Shown here: positions 44,707 to 53,039 of the stretch, piece by piece
How positions within the stretch are numbered: position 1 is the first letter of the stretch
Layout of the letters: every line of letters starts with the position of its first letter
Assembly (NCBI GenBank): GCA_900114805.1
Contig: FOZN01000002.1
Coordinates: 62,001-126,000, forward strand
DNA length: 64,000 nucleotides
DNA from: Agrococcus baldri
GTDB lineage: Bacteria > Actinomycetota > Actinomycetes > Actinomycetales > Microbacteriaceae
Direction of reading: 5' to 3'
The notes under the pieces: model-generated
Database searches by the model: none
Told to the model about the DNA's origin: nothing
The model's input: only the letters and a program-made list of their open reading frames with translations
Translations under genes and position numbers: made by a program

Positions 44707-45906
44707 TCAGAGCGGCAGGCCGACCAGCACCGGCTCGGGCACCAGGTGCACGCCGAACTGGTTCTCGACCCGCGCCTGCACGAAGCGCGCGAGCTCGGCC
44801 ACCTGCTCGCCGGTCGCTCCGCCGCGGTTGGTGAGCGCGAGGGTGTGCTTCGACGAGACGGCGGCTCGCGAGCCCGGCAGCGCGAAGCCGCGGGTGACGC
44901 CGGAGTGCTCGATGAGCCAGGCGGCCGAGAGCTTCACCTGCGGCACCGGCCGGTCGAGCGAGGGCACGCCCGCGCCGGCGGGAGTGTCGGGGTCGAGCGG
45001 CAGCACCGTCGCGGAGGGCTGCGGCGAGACCGACCAGCGCGGCGCATCCACGGGCAGCGCGCTCGCGAAGCGGGCGGAGACGATGGGGTTCGTGAAGAAG
45101 GAGCCGGCGCTCACCGAGTCGGGGTCGTCCGAGAGCACCATGCCCTTCGAGCGCCGCAGCTCGAGCACCGAGGCGCGCACATCCTGGAGCGGCACGCGGG
45201 TGCCGATCTCGACGCCGAGCGCGGTCGCGAGCTGCTGGTAGGCCACCGGCTGGCTCCGCCCGTCGGGCGTTCGGCGCAGCCGGAGGTCGGCCGAGAGCAC
45301 GACGCCCCGCAGCACGCCCCGCTTGATCGCCGAGTCGCGGTAGCCGAGCCGCAGCTCCGACGCCGGCACCTCGCGCACCATCAGGTCGCCGCTCGCATCG
45401 TCGAGTGTGAGCAGCTCGATGCCGAGCAGCGTCGAGGCGACCTCCTGCCCGTACGCGCCGATGTTCTGGATCGGTGCGGCACCGACCGAGCCGGGGATGC
45501 CGCTGAGCGCCTCGAGTCCGGCCAGTCCGTCGGCGACCGTCTGCGCGACCAGCGCATCCCACGACTCCCCGGCCTCGACGCGCAGCACCACCGAGTCGTC
45601 GCTCGGCGGCTCCTCCCCGGCAGGGCGATGCGGCCGCTGCGCGGCGGGCAGGGTGCGGATGCCTCGGGTCGCGACCCGCAGGACCGTCCCGTCGAAGGGC
45701 TCGGACGAGGCGACGGTGTTCGAGCCGCCGCCGAGCAGCAGGTGCGGCGTGTAGTCGTCGTCGAGGGCGGCGGCGTAGGTGCTCGCGATCTCGTCGCGCG
45801 TGGTCGCCTCCACCCAGGTCGCGACCTCGCCGCCGACCTGCATGGTGGTGGCCGCCGCGAGGGTGCGCGGGGTGCTGCGGCTGTCGCTCACTGCGCCCGC
45901 CCTCAT
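44707..45906 (-). CDS. murB: UDP-N-acetylmuramate dehydrogenase
   Basis: 399 residues, longer than the usual 350 because of two Pro-rich inserts (about residues 90-105 and 290-310). FAD-binding features 'AATTMQVGGEVATWVEATT', 'PHLLLGGGSNTVASSEPFDG', 'LSGIPGSVGAAPIQNIGAYG' near residue 134; catalytic serine in 'SVSAGSFFTNP' near residue 266. C-terminal 'GARVENQFG'-like end reads 'QARVENQFGVHLVPEPVLVG'. The start overlaps the upstream dehydratase gene by ATGA. It reduces UDP-GlcNAc-enolpyruvate in peptidoglycan synthesis. Confidence 0.95.
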   Translation of the reverse strand: MRAGAVSDSRSTPRTLAAATTMQVGGEVATWVEATTRDEIASTYAAALDDDYTPHLLLGGGSNTVASSEPFDGTVLRVATRGIRTLPAAQRPHRPAGEEPPSDDSVVLRVEAGESWDALVAQTVADGLAGLEALSGIPGSVGAAPIQNIGAYGQEVASTLLGIELLTLDDASGDLMVREVPASELRLGYRDSAIKRGVLRGVVLSADLRLRRTPDGRSQPVAYQQLATALGVEIGTRVPLQDVRASVLELRRSKGMVLSDDPDSVSAGSFFTNPIVSARFASALPVDAPRWSVSPQPSATVLPLDPDTPAGAGVPSLDRPVPQVKLSAAWLIEHSGVTRGFALPGSRAAVSSKHTLALTNRGGATGEQVAELARFVQARVENQFGVHLVPEPVLVGLPL

Positions 45907-46334
45907 CGATCGATCGCGACGACGACCTGCGCCTTGCCGAGCACGGTCTGCTCGCCCGCGCTGACGGTCAGGTCGATGCGTGCGGTGCCCTCGCCCAGCT
46001 GCCCGACCTTCGCGAGCACGTGCAGGGTCGCACCCGTCTCCTGGTCGACGACCACGGGGCGGGTGAAGCGCACCTGGTAGTCGAGGATGCGCGCGGGGCC
46101 GGCCCAGTCGATGACCGGCTGCACGGCGGCGCCCATCGTCAGCATGCCGTGCGCAAGCACGCCCGGAAGCCCGACAGCCGCGGCGACGTCGTCGCGGTAG
46201 TGGATGGCGTTGAAGTCGCCCGAGGCGCCGGCGTAGCGCACCAGGCTGTCGCGCGTGAAGCGCAGCTCCCGCTCCGCGACCACCTGGCCGACCTCGAGCT
46301 GCGGCTCGAACTGCACCGCCTCGATGCCGCTCAT
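45903..46334 (-). CDS. hadB: MaoC/HadB-like hot-dog dehydratase
   Basis: 143 residues from ATG 46334 (ATGA overlap with the partner gene). 'RFTRDSLVRYAGASGDFNAI' and 'HYRDDVAAAVGLPGVLAHGM' near residue 40 hold the hydratase-2 motif with catalytic Asp and His; 'LDYQVRFTRPVVVDQETG' follows. With the partner it should form a heterodimeric (R)-3-hydroxyacyl dehydratase acting on ACP- or CoA-bound chains. In mycobacteria hadAB lie near tRNA-Trp/secE, as here. Confidence 0.87.
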   Translation of the reverse strand: MSGIEAVQFEPQLEVGQVVAERELRFTRDSLVRYAGASGDFNAIHYRDDVAAAVGLPGVLAHGMLTMGAAVQPVIDWAGPARILDYQVRFTRPVVVDQETGATLHVLAKVGQLGEGTARIDLTVSAGEQTVLGKAQVVVAIDR

Positions 46335-46780
46335 GCCGCCTCCCCCGCGACCACGAGCGACGACGTGGCGGTCACCACGTGGGCGCCCGACGCATCCGTC
46401 ACCTCGGTCTCGCACGTGACCATGTCGTTGCCGCCGAGCGAGCGCACGCGCGTCACCGTCAGCTGCGCGGTGAGCTCGTCGCCCGCGACGATCGGGCGGG
46501 TGGCGGTGAAGCGCTGGTCGCCGTGCACGATGCGCTCGAGCACGATGCCGGCCTCCGGATCGTCGAGCAGCTGGTTCCAGGTGAGCTGCTGGATGACGAT
46601 CGGGAAGGTGGGCGGCGCGATCACGTCGGCGTGGCCGGCGGCGCGCGCGGCCTCGACGTCGAGGTGCTCGGCGTGCGTGGCCTGCACGGCGCGCGCGAAC
46701 TCGCGCACCTTCTCGCGCCCGACGAGGTAGGGGGCTGTGGGCGGGTACTGCCTGCCCTGGAGCTCGGGGTTCACTGGCAC
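46331..46780 (-). CDS. hadA: HadA-like N-terminal hot-dog dehydratase subunit (MaoC dehydratase N-terminal family)
   Basis: 149 residues. 'AAPTFPIVIQQLTWNQLLDD'-type region (reads 'IAPPTFPIVIQ'), 'GIVLERIVHGDQRFTATRPI' and 'AGDELTAQLTVTRVRSLGG' are typical of the non-catalytic FAS1-type dehydratase half that supplies the acyl-chain groove. It lacks the Asp/His catalytic pair found in its partner. Coupled by ATGA to hadB. Confidence 0.87.
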   Translation of the reverse strand: MPVNPELQGRQYPPTAPYLVGREKVREFARAVQATHAEHLDVEAARAAGHADVIAPPTFPIVIQQLTWNQLLDDPEAGIVLERIVHGDQRFTATRPIVAGDELTAQLTVTRVRSLGGNDMVTCETEVTDASGAHVVTATSSLVVAGEAA

Positions 46781-46789
46781 GCGGACAGT

Positions 46790-47752
46790 CTAGGCGGGGA
46801 CGCGCTGCGCGGGCGCGCGCTCCTCCCAGAGGGCCGCGACGTGGCGCGCGTCGGTACCGCAGCAGCCCCCGACGACCGACAGCCGCGGCAGCAGCGGGCG
46901 CAGCGCGTCATGCCCGCTGCGCAGCAGCGCGGTGTCGCCGGCGTCGAGGTGCTCGGCCGCGTCGAGCTCTGCGTGGCTCTGGGTCGACGCGTTGTAGCGC
47001 ACGCTCCCGATCCGGTCTCGCCACGCGCCGCCCTCCTCGAGGGCGCCGTCGACGTGCTCGGGGTGCGCGCAGTTGATCATGTAGTGCAGCACGTGCGCCT
47101 CGCGGTCGACGGTGCCGATCGCCTGCGCCAGGGTCGTGCCGTCGCGCATGCGGCCGTCGGTCTCGACGGTGAAGCCGATGACCACGGGCAGTCCGTGGAA
47201 GTAGGCCGCGCGCGCGATGCCGATCGCCTCGCCGGGGTCGGTGAGCGTGAAGGCGGTGACGAGGTCGGCACCGGCCTCGGCGAAGGCGCCCACCTGCTGC
47301 TCGTGGTAGACCTGCGAGGCACCGGGATCCATCGGCTGCGTCGGCGCGTAGGCGTCGTGGCGCGGGCCGATCGCTCCGCTGACAAGCACGTCGTCGACGT
47401 CGTAGGCATCGCGCAGCTGATGCAGCTCTCGCACGGCGTGCACGTTCGCGTCGTAGAGCTGGCGGCGGCTGTCGCCGAGCCGCGCGCCCCAGTCCGGGTT
47501 GGCGCGCCAGGTCGGCGTCTCGAGCAGCAGCCCCGTGCCGAAGCGATGCGCGAGCGCCGCGTAGGCGGCGAAGTAGGTCGCCAGCAGCGCCCGGCCGCGC
47601 TCGCTGCGCAGCAGCGGGTAGGCGGCGAAGTGCGGCAAGTCGACGTGGTGGTTGAAGATCAGGTCGGTCTCCAGGCCGCCGTCGGTGACGTACGGATGCG
47701 TCGGCGTGGGCCAGCCGTGCTCGGCGGGGCGCGTCGCGGTCTCCATGGACAT
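46790..47752 (-). CDS. mmuM: Homocysteine S-methyltransferase family protein
   Basis: 320 residues from ATG 47752, with a GAGGAAGAGGA-rich site upstream (written here in part). 'YVTDGGLETDLIFNHHVDLP' near residue 20, 'LLLETPTWRANPDWG', 'VSGAIGPRHDAY' and the zinc ligands 'MINCAHPEHV' and 'VVGGCCGTDARHV' near residue 303 (Cys-Cys) fit methylmethionine- or betaine-dependent homocysteine methyltransferases. It makes methionine from homocysteine; the methyl donor is unknown. The hadA stop side is only nine bases downstream. Confidence 0.85.
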   Translation of the reverse strand: MSMETATRPAEHGWPTPTHPYVTDGGLETDLIFNHHVDLPHFAAYPLLRSERGRALLATYFAAYAALAHRFGTGLLLETPTWRANPDWGARLGDSRRQLYDANVHAVRELHQLRDAYDVDDVLVSGAIGPRHDAYAPTQPMDPGASQVYHEQQVGAFAEAGADLVTAFTLTDPGEAIGIARAAYFHGLPVVIGFTVETDGRMRDGTTLAQAIGTVDREAHVLHYMINCAHPEHVDGALEEGGAWRDRIGSVRYNASTQSHAELDAAEHLDAGDTALLRSGHDALRPLLPRLSVVGGCCGTDARHVAALWEERAPAQRVPA

Positions 47753-47878
47753 CGTCGTCCTCTTCCTCTGGCGCGGGCCCCACGGCCCGCGATGCGCGAA
47801 TACTACATCCGTAGTGAACCGAGGTGAAGCCCCCGGATCGCGGCGCATCCAGCGGCCGTCGGCGCCGGCGGGAACGCA

Positions 47879-47904
47879 GAAGGCCCGACCGAAGCCGGGC
47901 CTTC
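47879..47904 (-). terminator. Terminator after tRNA-Met
   Basis: A 9-bp stem gaaggcccg / cgggccttc with an eight-base loop, nine bases past the 3' end of tRNA-Met on the minus strand. It ends the tRNA-Thr/tRNA-Met transcript before the methyltransferase gene. Confidence 0.75.
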
Positions 47905-47912
47905 CCTGACGG

Positions 47913-47986
47913 TAGCGAGGGCGGGGTTCGAACCCGCGACCTCACGATTATGAGTCGTGCGCTCTCACCAACTGAGCTACCCCGCC
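47913..47986 (-). tRNA. tRNA-Met (anticodon CAU, elongator type)
   Basis: 74 bases on the minus strand. Acceptor GGCGGGG pairs with CCTCGCT, including two G-U pairs (1-72 and 5-68), discriminator A. Anticodon stem CACGA/TCGTG with loop CTCATAA; T arm GCGGG/CCCGC. The paired 1-72 position and lack of the three G-C pairs of initiators favour an elongator tRNA-Met; a tRNA-Ile with lysidine-modified CAU cannot be fully excluded. Confidence 0.9.
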
Positions 47987-48025
47987 AGATACGCTCACCC
48001 AAGCACGAGGCATCAAGCAAGCGCG

Positions 48026-48097
<72 letters not shown>

Positions 48098-48120
48098 GAT
48101 GCCGCGTAGGCAACCGAACG

Positions 48121-48149
48121 ATCATAGCATCGGGAGGAACGCCATCGCA
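48121..48149 (-). promoter_or_regulatory. Possible promoter of the tRNA-Thr/tRNA-Met unit
   Basis: Minus strand: -35 TGCGAT at 48144-48149, 17-base spacer, -10 TATGAT at 48121-48126, about 24 bases before the mature tRNA-Thr. The -10 is good, the -35 weak. Confidence 0.4.
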
Positions 48150-48163
48150 CACTGGGAGGCAGC

Positions 48164-49162
48164 ATGACCGACGTCGTCATCGCTGGGGCATCGGGCTTCA
48201 TCGGCAGCCACCTGAGCGCCGCCTTCCGGCAAGAGGGCCGCTCCGTGCGCACCATCGGCAGAGGCCGTGCGGCGGATGCGGTGTGGGGCGATGCAGACGG
48301 CCTCACCCGGGTGCTCGACGGCGCAGCACTGCTCATCAACCTGGCAGGCAAGCCGGTGCATGCGCGCTACGACGATGCGTCCAGGAACGAGATCCTGCGC
48401 TCACGGGTGGAGACCACGCGCGAGCTCGGCGAAGCAGTCGCCCGCTCGGCCGCTCCCCCGGCGCTCTGGCTGAACCAGTCGACCGCCACCGCCTACTCGC
48501 ACTCCACCACCCACGCGCACACCGAGGACGACCCCACCGGCCAGCAGGGCTTCTCGGAGGATGTCGCGCGGGCCTGGGAGCGCGAGTTCGAGCTCGCCGA
48601 TGCGCCGGCGACGCGCAGGGCGGCGATGCGCACGACGATCGCACTGGGGCACGACAGCGAGGCGACCCGGCTGCTGTTCCGGCTTGCGCGGCTGGGGCTC
48701 GGCGGGCCGCAGATCGACGGCTGGTGGTTCGCGCACGACCGCTACCGCAGCCTCGCAGCCGACCGCGGCAGCGAGGAGGCGAGGGCGCCCAGTCGCGGGC
48801 GCGGCACGCGCGGTCGGCAGCGCTTCTCGTGGATCCACATCGACGACGTGGTGGGCGCGGTGCGGCATATCGAGGCGACGCCCTCGATCACCGGGCCGGT
48901 GAACTTCGCAGCGCCGGAGGCGTCGACGAACGCCGAGCTGATGCGGCTGCTGCGGCAGACCGTCGGCATGCCGATCGGCATCCCCGCGCCGCGCTTCGTG
49001 CTGGAGCCAGCCACCTGGCTGCTGCGCACCGAGAGCGAGCTGCTGCTCAAGAGCCGCTGGGTCTCGCCCGGGAAGCTGCTGGCGTCGGGCTACGTCTTCC
49101 AGCAGCCGCGGCTCGACTGGTCGCTGCGGGACATCTGGGCCAGGATGCGCGCTGGAGCCTAG
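48164..49162 (+). CDS. TIGR01777-type NAD-dependent epimerase/dehydratase (with DUF1731 C-terminus)
   Basis: 332 residues. The Rossmann motif 'DVVIAGASGFIGSHLSAAFR' is at the N-terminus; 'LLINLAGKPVHARYDDASRN' near residue 63, 'PALWLNQSTATAYSHS', and the conserved 'RFSWIHIDDVVGAVRHIEAT' near residue 220 define the group. The C-terminal 'GMPIGIPAPRFVLEPATWLL' and 'LLLKSRWVSPGKLLASGYVF' are DUF1731. A 30-residue Arg/Glu-rich insert ('SEEARAPSRGRGTRGRQ') sits before the 'RFSW' motif. Function in the cell is unknown. Confidence 0.88.
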   Translation: MTDVVIAGASGFIGSHLSAAFRQEGRSVRTIGRGRAADAVWGDADGLTRVLDGAALLINLAGKPVHARYDDASRNEILRSRVETTRELGEAVARSAAPPALWLNQSTATAYSHSTTHAHTEDDPTGQQGFSEDVARAWEREFELADAPATRRAAMRTTIALGHDSEATRLLFRLARLGLGGPQIDGWWFAHDRYRSLAADRGSEEARAPSRGRGTRGRQRFSWIHIDDVVGAVRHIEATPSITGPVNFAAPEASTNAELMRLLRQTVGMPIGIPAPRFVLEPATWLLRTESELLLKSRWVSPGKLLASGYVFQQPRLDWSLRDIWARMRAGA

Positions 49163-49291
49163 CTCGCGGTCATCCCGTTCCCCAGACGGGTCATTGGCTG
49201 GATACCGCCGATAATCGCGTTGCCGAACCAGGCGCCCGTCTGAACGACGGAGTCTGGGGGGACCTGAGTCTCGATGCGCGCGCCGCGCGCC
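49163..49291. other. Structured intergenic region between convergent genes
   Basis: A 129-base gap with more A+T than its surroundings. cagacggg (49183-49190) pairs with cccgtctg (49235-49242), enclosing a 44-base segment; ccccagac near 49180 can pair instead with gtctgggg near 49253. The two foldings exclude each other. A minus-strand frame is open across the gap but has no start codon. It may be only the shared terminator of the epimerase and GH13 genes. Confidence 0.4.
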
Positions 49292-51283
49292 CTACTCGAC
49301 CAACGGGTCGGCCGGTTCGGGAAGCACGGTGTCCTTGCTCCAGGCTGCGGTGAGCGTCGGCGCCGCCGGCTCGCCGTGCGACAGCGCGGCGTCCTGCGAG
49401 GCGTTCTCGTCCAGCAGCGCCTGCTGCGCGAGCTCCTCGTGGTCGTCGGTGCTCGGCACCTCGACGCCCGGCAGCGACCACGCCGCGAACGCGGGGCCCG
49501 CGCCCGTCAGCCGCAGCCCACTGTCGCCGAACAGGCTCACCCCGCCGTCGCCGAAGAGCCGCTCCGGCTCGCCCTCGAGCCACACGTCGCCCTCCTCGAG
49601 CACGACGTCGTAGAAGCCGCGGGCGGCGACGCACAGCACGCTCGACTCGGCGCACTCGCGCACCCAGACGAGCACCTCCTCGCCCACGTGCAGCCACCGC
49701 ATCCCCCCGCCCCGCAGGGCCGGCTGGGCCGCGCGCAGCGCCAGCAGCTCGCGGTAGAGCTCGATCGAGTCGGCATGCTCGGCGAGCGACTCCCACGGCA
49801 TGGGCGTGCGCGAGTCCTCGCCGTTCACGCCCGTCAGGCCGAGCTCGTCGCCCGCCCACACGACCGGGATGCCCGGCAGCGACACCGCCATGCCGAGCGC
49901 CGCCGGCACGGCGCCAGGCAGCGCGTTGGTCGCGAAGCGCGGGGTGTCGTGCGTGTCGAGCGCGTTCATGTTGTGCAGGCGCGTGCGCCACGGGATGCCC
50001 GCGATGAACCGCTGGTGCTGCGCGTGCAGGTCGACGCCCGTGTACGAGGGGATGACCGAGCGCGCCATGCCGAGGCCGCCGAACGCCGCGGACCCCGGCA
50101 CCGACAGCCAGCCCCACACGGGCCGGGTGAAGTTCGCATAGGTCATCGCGCCGTGCCACGCGTCGCCCTGGAAGTCATCCGTCGCGTCGTTGGTCGACTC
50201 TCCCAGCAGCAGCGTGTCGGGGTTGATGTCGATCATGGTGCGGCGGATGATCTGCCGCACCTCGGCGTTCAGGTCGTCGGCCTCGTAGCGGCCGGTCATG
50301 TTCGCCACGTCGATGCGCCAGCCGTCGAACGAGTAGGGCGGCCGCAGCCACTTGCCGACCACCGAGTCAGGCCCCTCGATGAACCGATCGCGCAGCTCCT
50401 GCGAGTTCCAGTTCAGCTTCGGCAGCGAGCCGTGCCCGAGCCAGGCCGCGTAGGTGCCGCCCTCGTGGAAGTAGTAGAAGTCGCGCTCCGGTGCCGTCGC
50501 ATCGCCCTGCGCCGCCACGAACCACGCGTGCGTGTCACCCGTGTGGTTGCTGGTGAGGTCGCCGAGCACCTTGAGCCCGCGCGCGTGCGCCGCCTCGACC
50601 AGCGAGACGAGCGCCTCGTCGCCGCCCAGCAGCGGGTCGACGTGGTCGAAGGTCGAGGCGTTGTAGCGGTGGTTCGAGGCGCCGGGGAAGACCGGGGTCA
50701 GGTAGAGCACGGTGGCGCCGAGCTCGACGAGGTGGTCGAGGTGCGCCTCGATGCCCGGCAGGTCGCCGCCGTAGAGCTGCGTCGAGACGCCAGGGCCCGA
50801 GCCGATCACCGGCTCGTCCCAGTCGGCTCGCTGTGCCCAGGCAGGGACCGGATGCCTGTCGGCATCCGCAGAGCGCGCGAAGCGATCGGGGAAGACCTGG
50901 TAGAGCACCGCATCCGTCGCCCACGCCGGGGGCGGCTCGTGCGCCACGAGCGCGAAGTCGGCGTCGTCGCGGGTCTCGATGCCCTGCACGCCCTCCTGGT
51001 TGATCCAGTCGGTGTGGCCGGACTCGTAGTGCACCAGCCAGCGGTAGCGGTGCACCGGGTTCGCGACCCGGATCTCGGCCTCCCACCAGTCGTAGGCACC
51101 GACGGAGCCGATGTGCACGGCCTTGTTGAAGAAGGGCTCGCGGTCGGGGTTCGAGCGCACGAGCACCTCGAGCGGGGTGTCGTGGGCGACCGGGATGCGC
51201 AGGCGCACCCTGACGGTCTCGCCGAGGGCGGGCGTCAGGGTCGAGACGTGGAGGGCAGAACCGTCGTGGTGGGGCTGGAGCAC
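49292..51283 (-). CDS. GH13 glycoside hydrolase, neopullulanase/maltogenic amylase-like
   Basis: 663 residues. An N-terminal beta-sandwich of about 120 residues is followed by the (beta/alpha)8 catalytic domain: 'AVLYQVFPDRFARSADADR' near residue 125, 'GASNHRYNASTFDHVDPLLG' (region I neighbourhood), nucleophile Asp in 'FDGWRIDVANMTG' near residue 320, acid Glu in 'TLLLGESTND' near residue 357, and 'ALDTHDTPRFA' (third Asp) near residue 440. An acidic C-terminal extension follows the final beta domain. No signal peptide: a cytoplasmic enzyme cutting imported maltodextrins, cyclodextrins or pullulan fragments. Confidence 0.9.
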   Translation of the reverse strand: MLQPHHDGSALHVSTLTPALGETVRVRLRIPVAHDTPLEVLVRSNPDREPFFNKAVHIGSVGAYDWWEAEIRVANPVHRYRWLVHYESGHTDWINQEGVQGIETRDDADFALVAHEPPPAWATDAVLYQVFPDRFARSADADRHPVPAWAQRADWDEPVIGSGPGVSTQLYGGDLPGIEAHLDHLVELGATVLYLTPVFPGASNHRYNASTFDHVDPLLGGDEALVSLVEAAHARGLKVLGDLTSNHTGDTHAWFVAAQGDATAPERDFYYFHEGGTYAAWLGHGSLPKLNWNSQELRDRFIEGPDSVVGKWLRPPYSFDGWRIDVANMTGRYEADDLNAEVRQIIRRTMIDINPDTLLLGESTNDATDDFQGDAWHGAMTYANFTRPVWGWLSVPGSAAFGGLGMARSVIPSYTGVDLHAQHQRFIAGIPWRTRLHNMNALDTHDTPRFATNALPGAVPAALGMAVSLPGIPVVWAGDELGLTGVNGEDSRTPMPWESLAEHADSIELYRELLALRAAQPALRGGGMRWLHVGEEVLVWVRECAESSVLCVAARGFYDVVLEEGDVWLEGEPERLFGDGGVSLFGDSGLRLTGAGPAFAAWSLPGVEVPSTDDHEELAQQALLDENASQDAALSHGEPAAPTLTAAWSKDTVLPEPADPLVE

Positions 51284-51306
51284 CCGACCACGCTAGGGCA
51301 TCCGCG

Positions 51307-51435
51307 TCACAGGTCGCGCATCGACTCCTGCGGCTCGCGACCCTTGAAGCGCACGATGTTCACGATCGCAGCGCCCAGGCCGCCCCACAGGACCACCATC
51401 GCCAGGACCATCATCGCAACGGCGTCGCCGCTCAT
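51307..51435 (-). CDS. metS: MetS-like small subunit of an NSS transporter
   Basis: 42 residues. One membrane helix ('AVAMMVLAMVVLWGGLGAAI') followed by a basic/acidic tail 'RFKGREPQESMRDL'. The ATG overlaps the stop of the large transporter gene (ATGA). In Corynebacterium glutamicum MetP and MetS together import methionine and alanine with sodium; the size, topology and coupling here match MetS. Confidence 0.85.
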   Translation of the reverse strand: MSGDAVAMMVLAMVVLWGGLGAAIVNIVRFKGREPQESMRDL

Positions 51436-52964
51436 CGGACCACCTCCTCGTCGCGCTCCGGCGCCTCCATCGGCGTCGACGGCTTCCATCTGGTCAGCGA
51501 GAGCAGGATGCCGGCGACGATCGCGGCAGCCGCAACGCCCCAGCCGAACAGCCCGAGCATCCAGGCCGGGTAGCCCTCGTAGGGCACGGTGATCGCGGTG
51601 ATCGTCTCCTGCACGAGCATGATCACGAGAGCGATCGGCGTGACGAACATCACCAGCACCCGCCACCAGGCGCCCAGCCTGATCGAGCCGTAGCGGCTCA
51701 TGTGATCGGCGAACCAGGGCACCTTGCGCACACCCCACGCGATGGCGACCATCGCCACCAGGGCAGCGAGCAGGATGCCGAAGCGGTTGATGAAGTAGTC
51801 GGCGATGTCGAGCACGTAGACGCCGCTGGTGGTGGAGAACAGCAGGATGCTGATCAGCGCGAGCGGGATGGTGACGATGAGCGTCGCCTGCACGCGGCCG
51901 AGCTCGAGCTTGTCGCGCACGGCCGAGATGACCACCTCGAGGATCGAGATCAGCGACGTGAAGCCCGCGAGCACGAGCGAGACGAAGAACAGCACGCCCA
52001 GCAGCGCCCCCAGGGGAGCCTGCGAGATGATCGCGGGGAAGGCGACGAACGCGAGGCCGATGCCGTCGGCGACCACGTCGGCGACCGCGAGGCCGGAGGA
52101 CTGCGCGAGGAAGCCGAGCGCCGAGAAGACGCCGATGCCGCAGAGCAGCTCGAAGCCGGAGTTGGCGAAGCCCACCACGAAGCCCGAGCCGGTCATGTCG
52201 ACCTTGCGGCCGACGTAGCTGGCATAGGTGATCATGATGCCGAAGCCGACCGAGAGCGAGAAGAAGATCTGACCGAAGGCGCTCGCCCACACCGCCGGGT
52301 TCGCGAGCGCTGCCCAGTCGGGTTGGAACAGGGTCTGCAGCCCCTCCATGGCGCCGGGAAGCATGAGCGCCTGGACGACCAGGGCGATGAAGACGATCAG
52401 CAGGATCGGGATGAAGATGACGGATGTCGCCCCGACGCCCTTCTGCACCCCGAGGGCCATGATCGCGATGGTGACGATCCACATGATCACCATGGGGATC
52501 AGCACCGCGGGCACGAACTGGAGGGTCACGCCCGGATCGCCGGCCTGCAGGAACTCCTGGAACAGGAACGTCTCCGGGTCGTCGCCCCACGCCTGCGTGA
52601 AGGAGAAGCCGGTGTACTGGATCGCCCACGCCAGGATCGCGGCGTAGTAGACGGCGATGACGACGCAGATGGCGACCTGCCACCAGCCGATCCACTCGAG
52701 CTTGCGCGAGATGCGCGCGAAGGACAGCGGGGCCGAGCCGCGCTGGGAGTGGCCAACGGCGTAGTCGAGCAGCAGCAGCGGGATGCCGGCGACCAGCAGC
52801 GCCACCAGGTACGGCAGGATGAACGCCCCGCCGCCGCCCTCGTAGGCGACGTAGGGGAAGCGCCAGATGTTGCCGAGTCCGACCGCCGAGCCGATCGCGG
52901 CCATGATGAAGACGGTCTTGTTCGAGAACCGACCCCGGTCGATCGGTGCCTTGGTGACGGTCAT
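51432..52964 (-). CDS. metP: Sodium-dependent NSS-family amino acid transporter (MetP-like)
   Basis: 510 residues from ATG 52964. The NSS first-helix motif 'AAIGSAVGLGNIWRFPYVAY' with the unwound G-G-G-G-A-F segment is near residue 20; about twelve membrane helices follow, with 'FFSLSVGFGIMITYASYVG' (helix 6 sodium/substrate site) near residue 232. A small MetS-type subunit is coupled downstream. Most likely imports methionine and/or alanine. It interrupts the maltodextrin genes, lying between malG and the GH13 gene. Confidence 0.9.
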   Translation of the reverse strand: MTVTKAPIDRGRFSNKTVFIMAAIGSAVGLGNIWRFPYVAYEGGGGAFILPYLVALLVAGIPLLLLDYAVGHSQRGSAPLSFARISRKLEWIGWWQVAICVVIAVYYAAILAWAIQYTGFSFTQAWGDDPETFLFQEFLQAGDPGVTLQFVPAVLIPMVIMWIVTIAIMALGVQKGVGATSVIFIPILLIVFIALVVQALMLPGAMEGLQTLFQPDWAALANPAVWASAFGQIFFSLSVGFGIMITYASYVGRKVDMTGSGFVVGFANSGFELLCGIGVFSALGFLAQSSGLAVADVVADGIGLAFVAFPAIISQAPLGALLGVLFFVSLVLAGFTSLISILEVVISAVRDKLELGRVQATLIVTIPLALISILLFSTTSGVYVLDIADYFINRFGILLAALVAMVAIAWGVRKVPWFADHMSRYGSIRLGAWWRVLVMFVTPIALVIMLVQETITAITVPYEGYPAWMLGLFGWGVAAAAIVAGILLSLTRWKPSTPMEAPERDEEVVR

Positions 52965-53039
52965 CGCCTGCCTGCTTCCTGCCGCGGTGCTCGTGGGACG
53001 GCCCCACTTTGCCACAGGCCGCGCCTCTGCGGCAGGTGG

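Noticed and set aside
44110-46080. 656-codon plus-strand open frame over the SAHH-like and murB genes
   Set aside because: Antisense shadow: low-complexity Arg/Ala/Gly sequence, no domain, and both minus-strand genes are well supported.
49159-49285. A small protein on the minus strand in the convergent gap
   Set aside because: The frame is open but has no ATG/GTG/TTG with a ribosome-binding site in the gap, and it runs out of frame into the GH13 gene.
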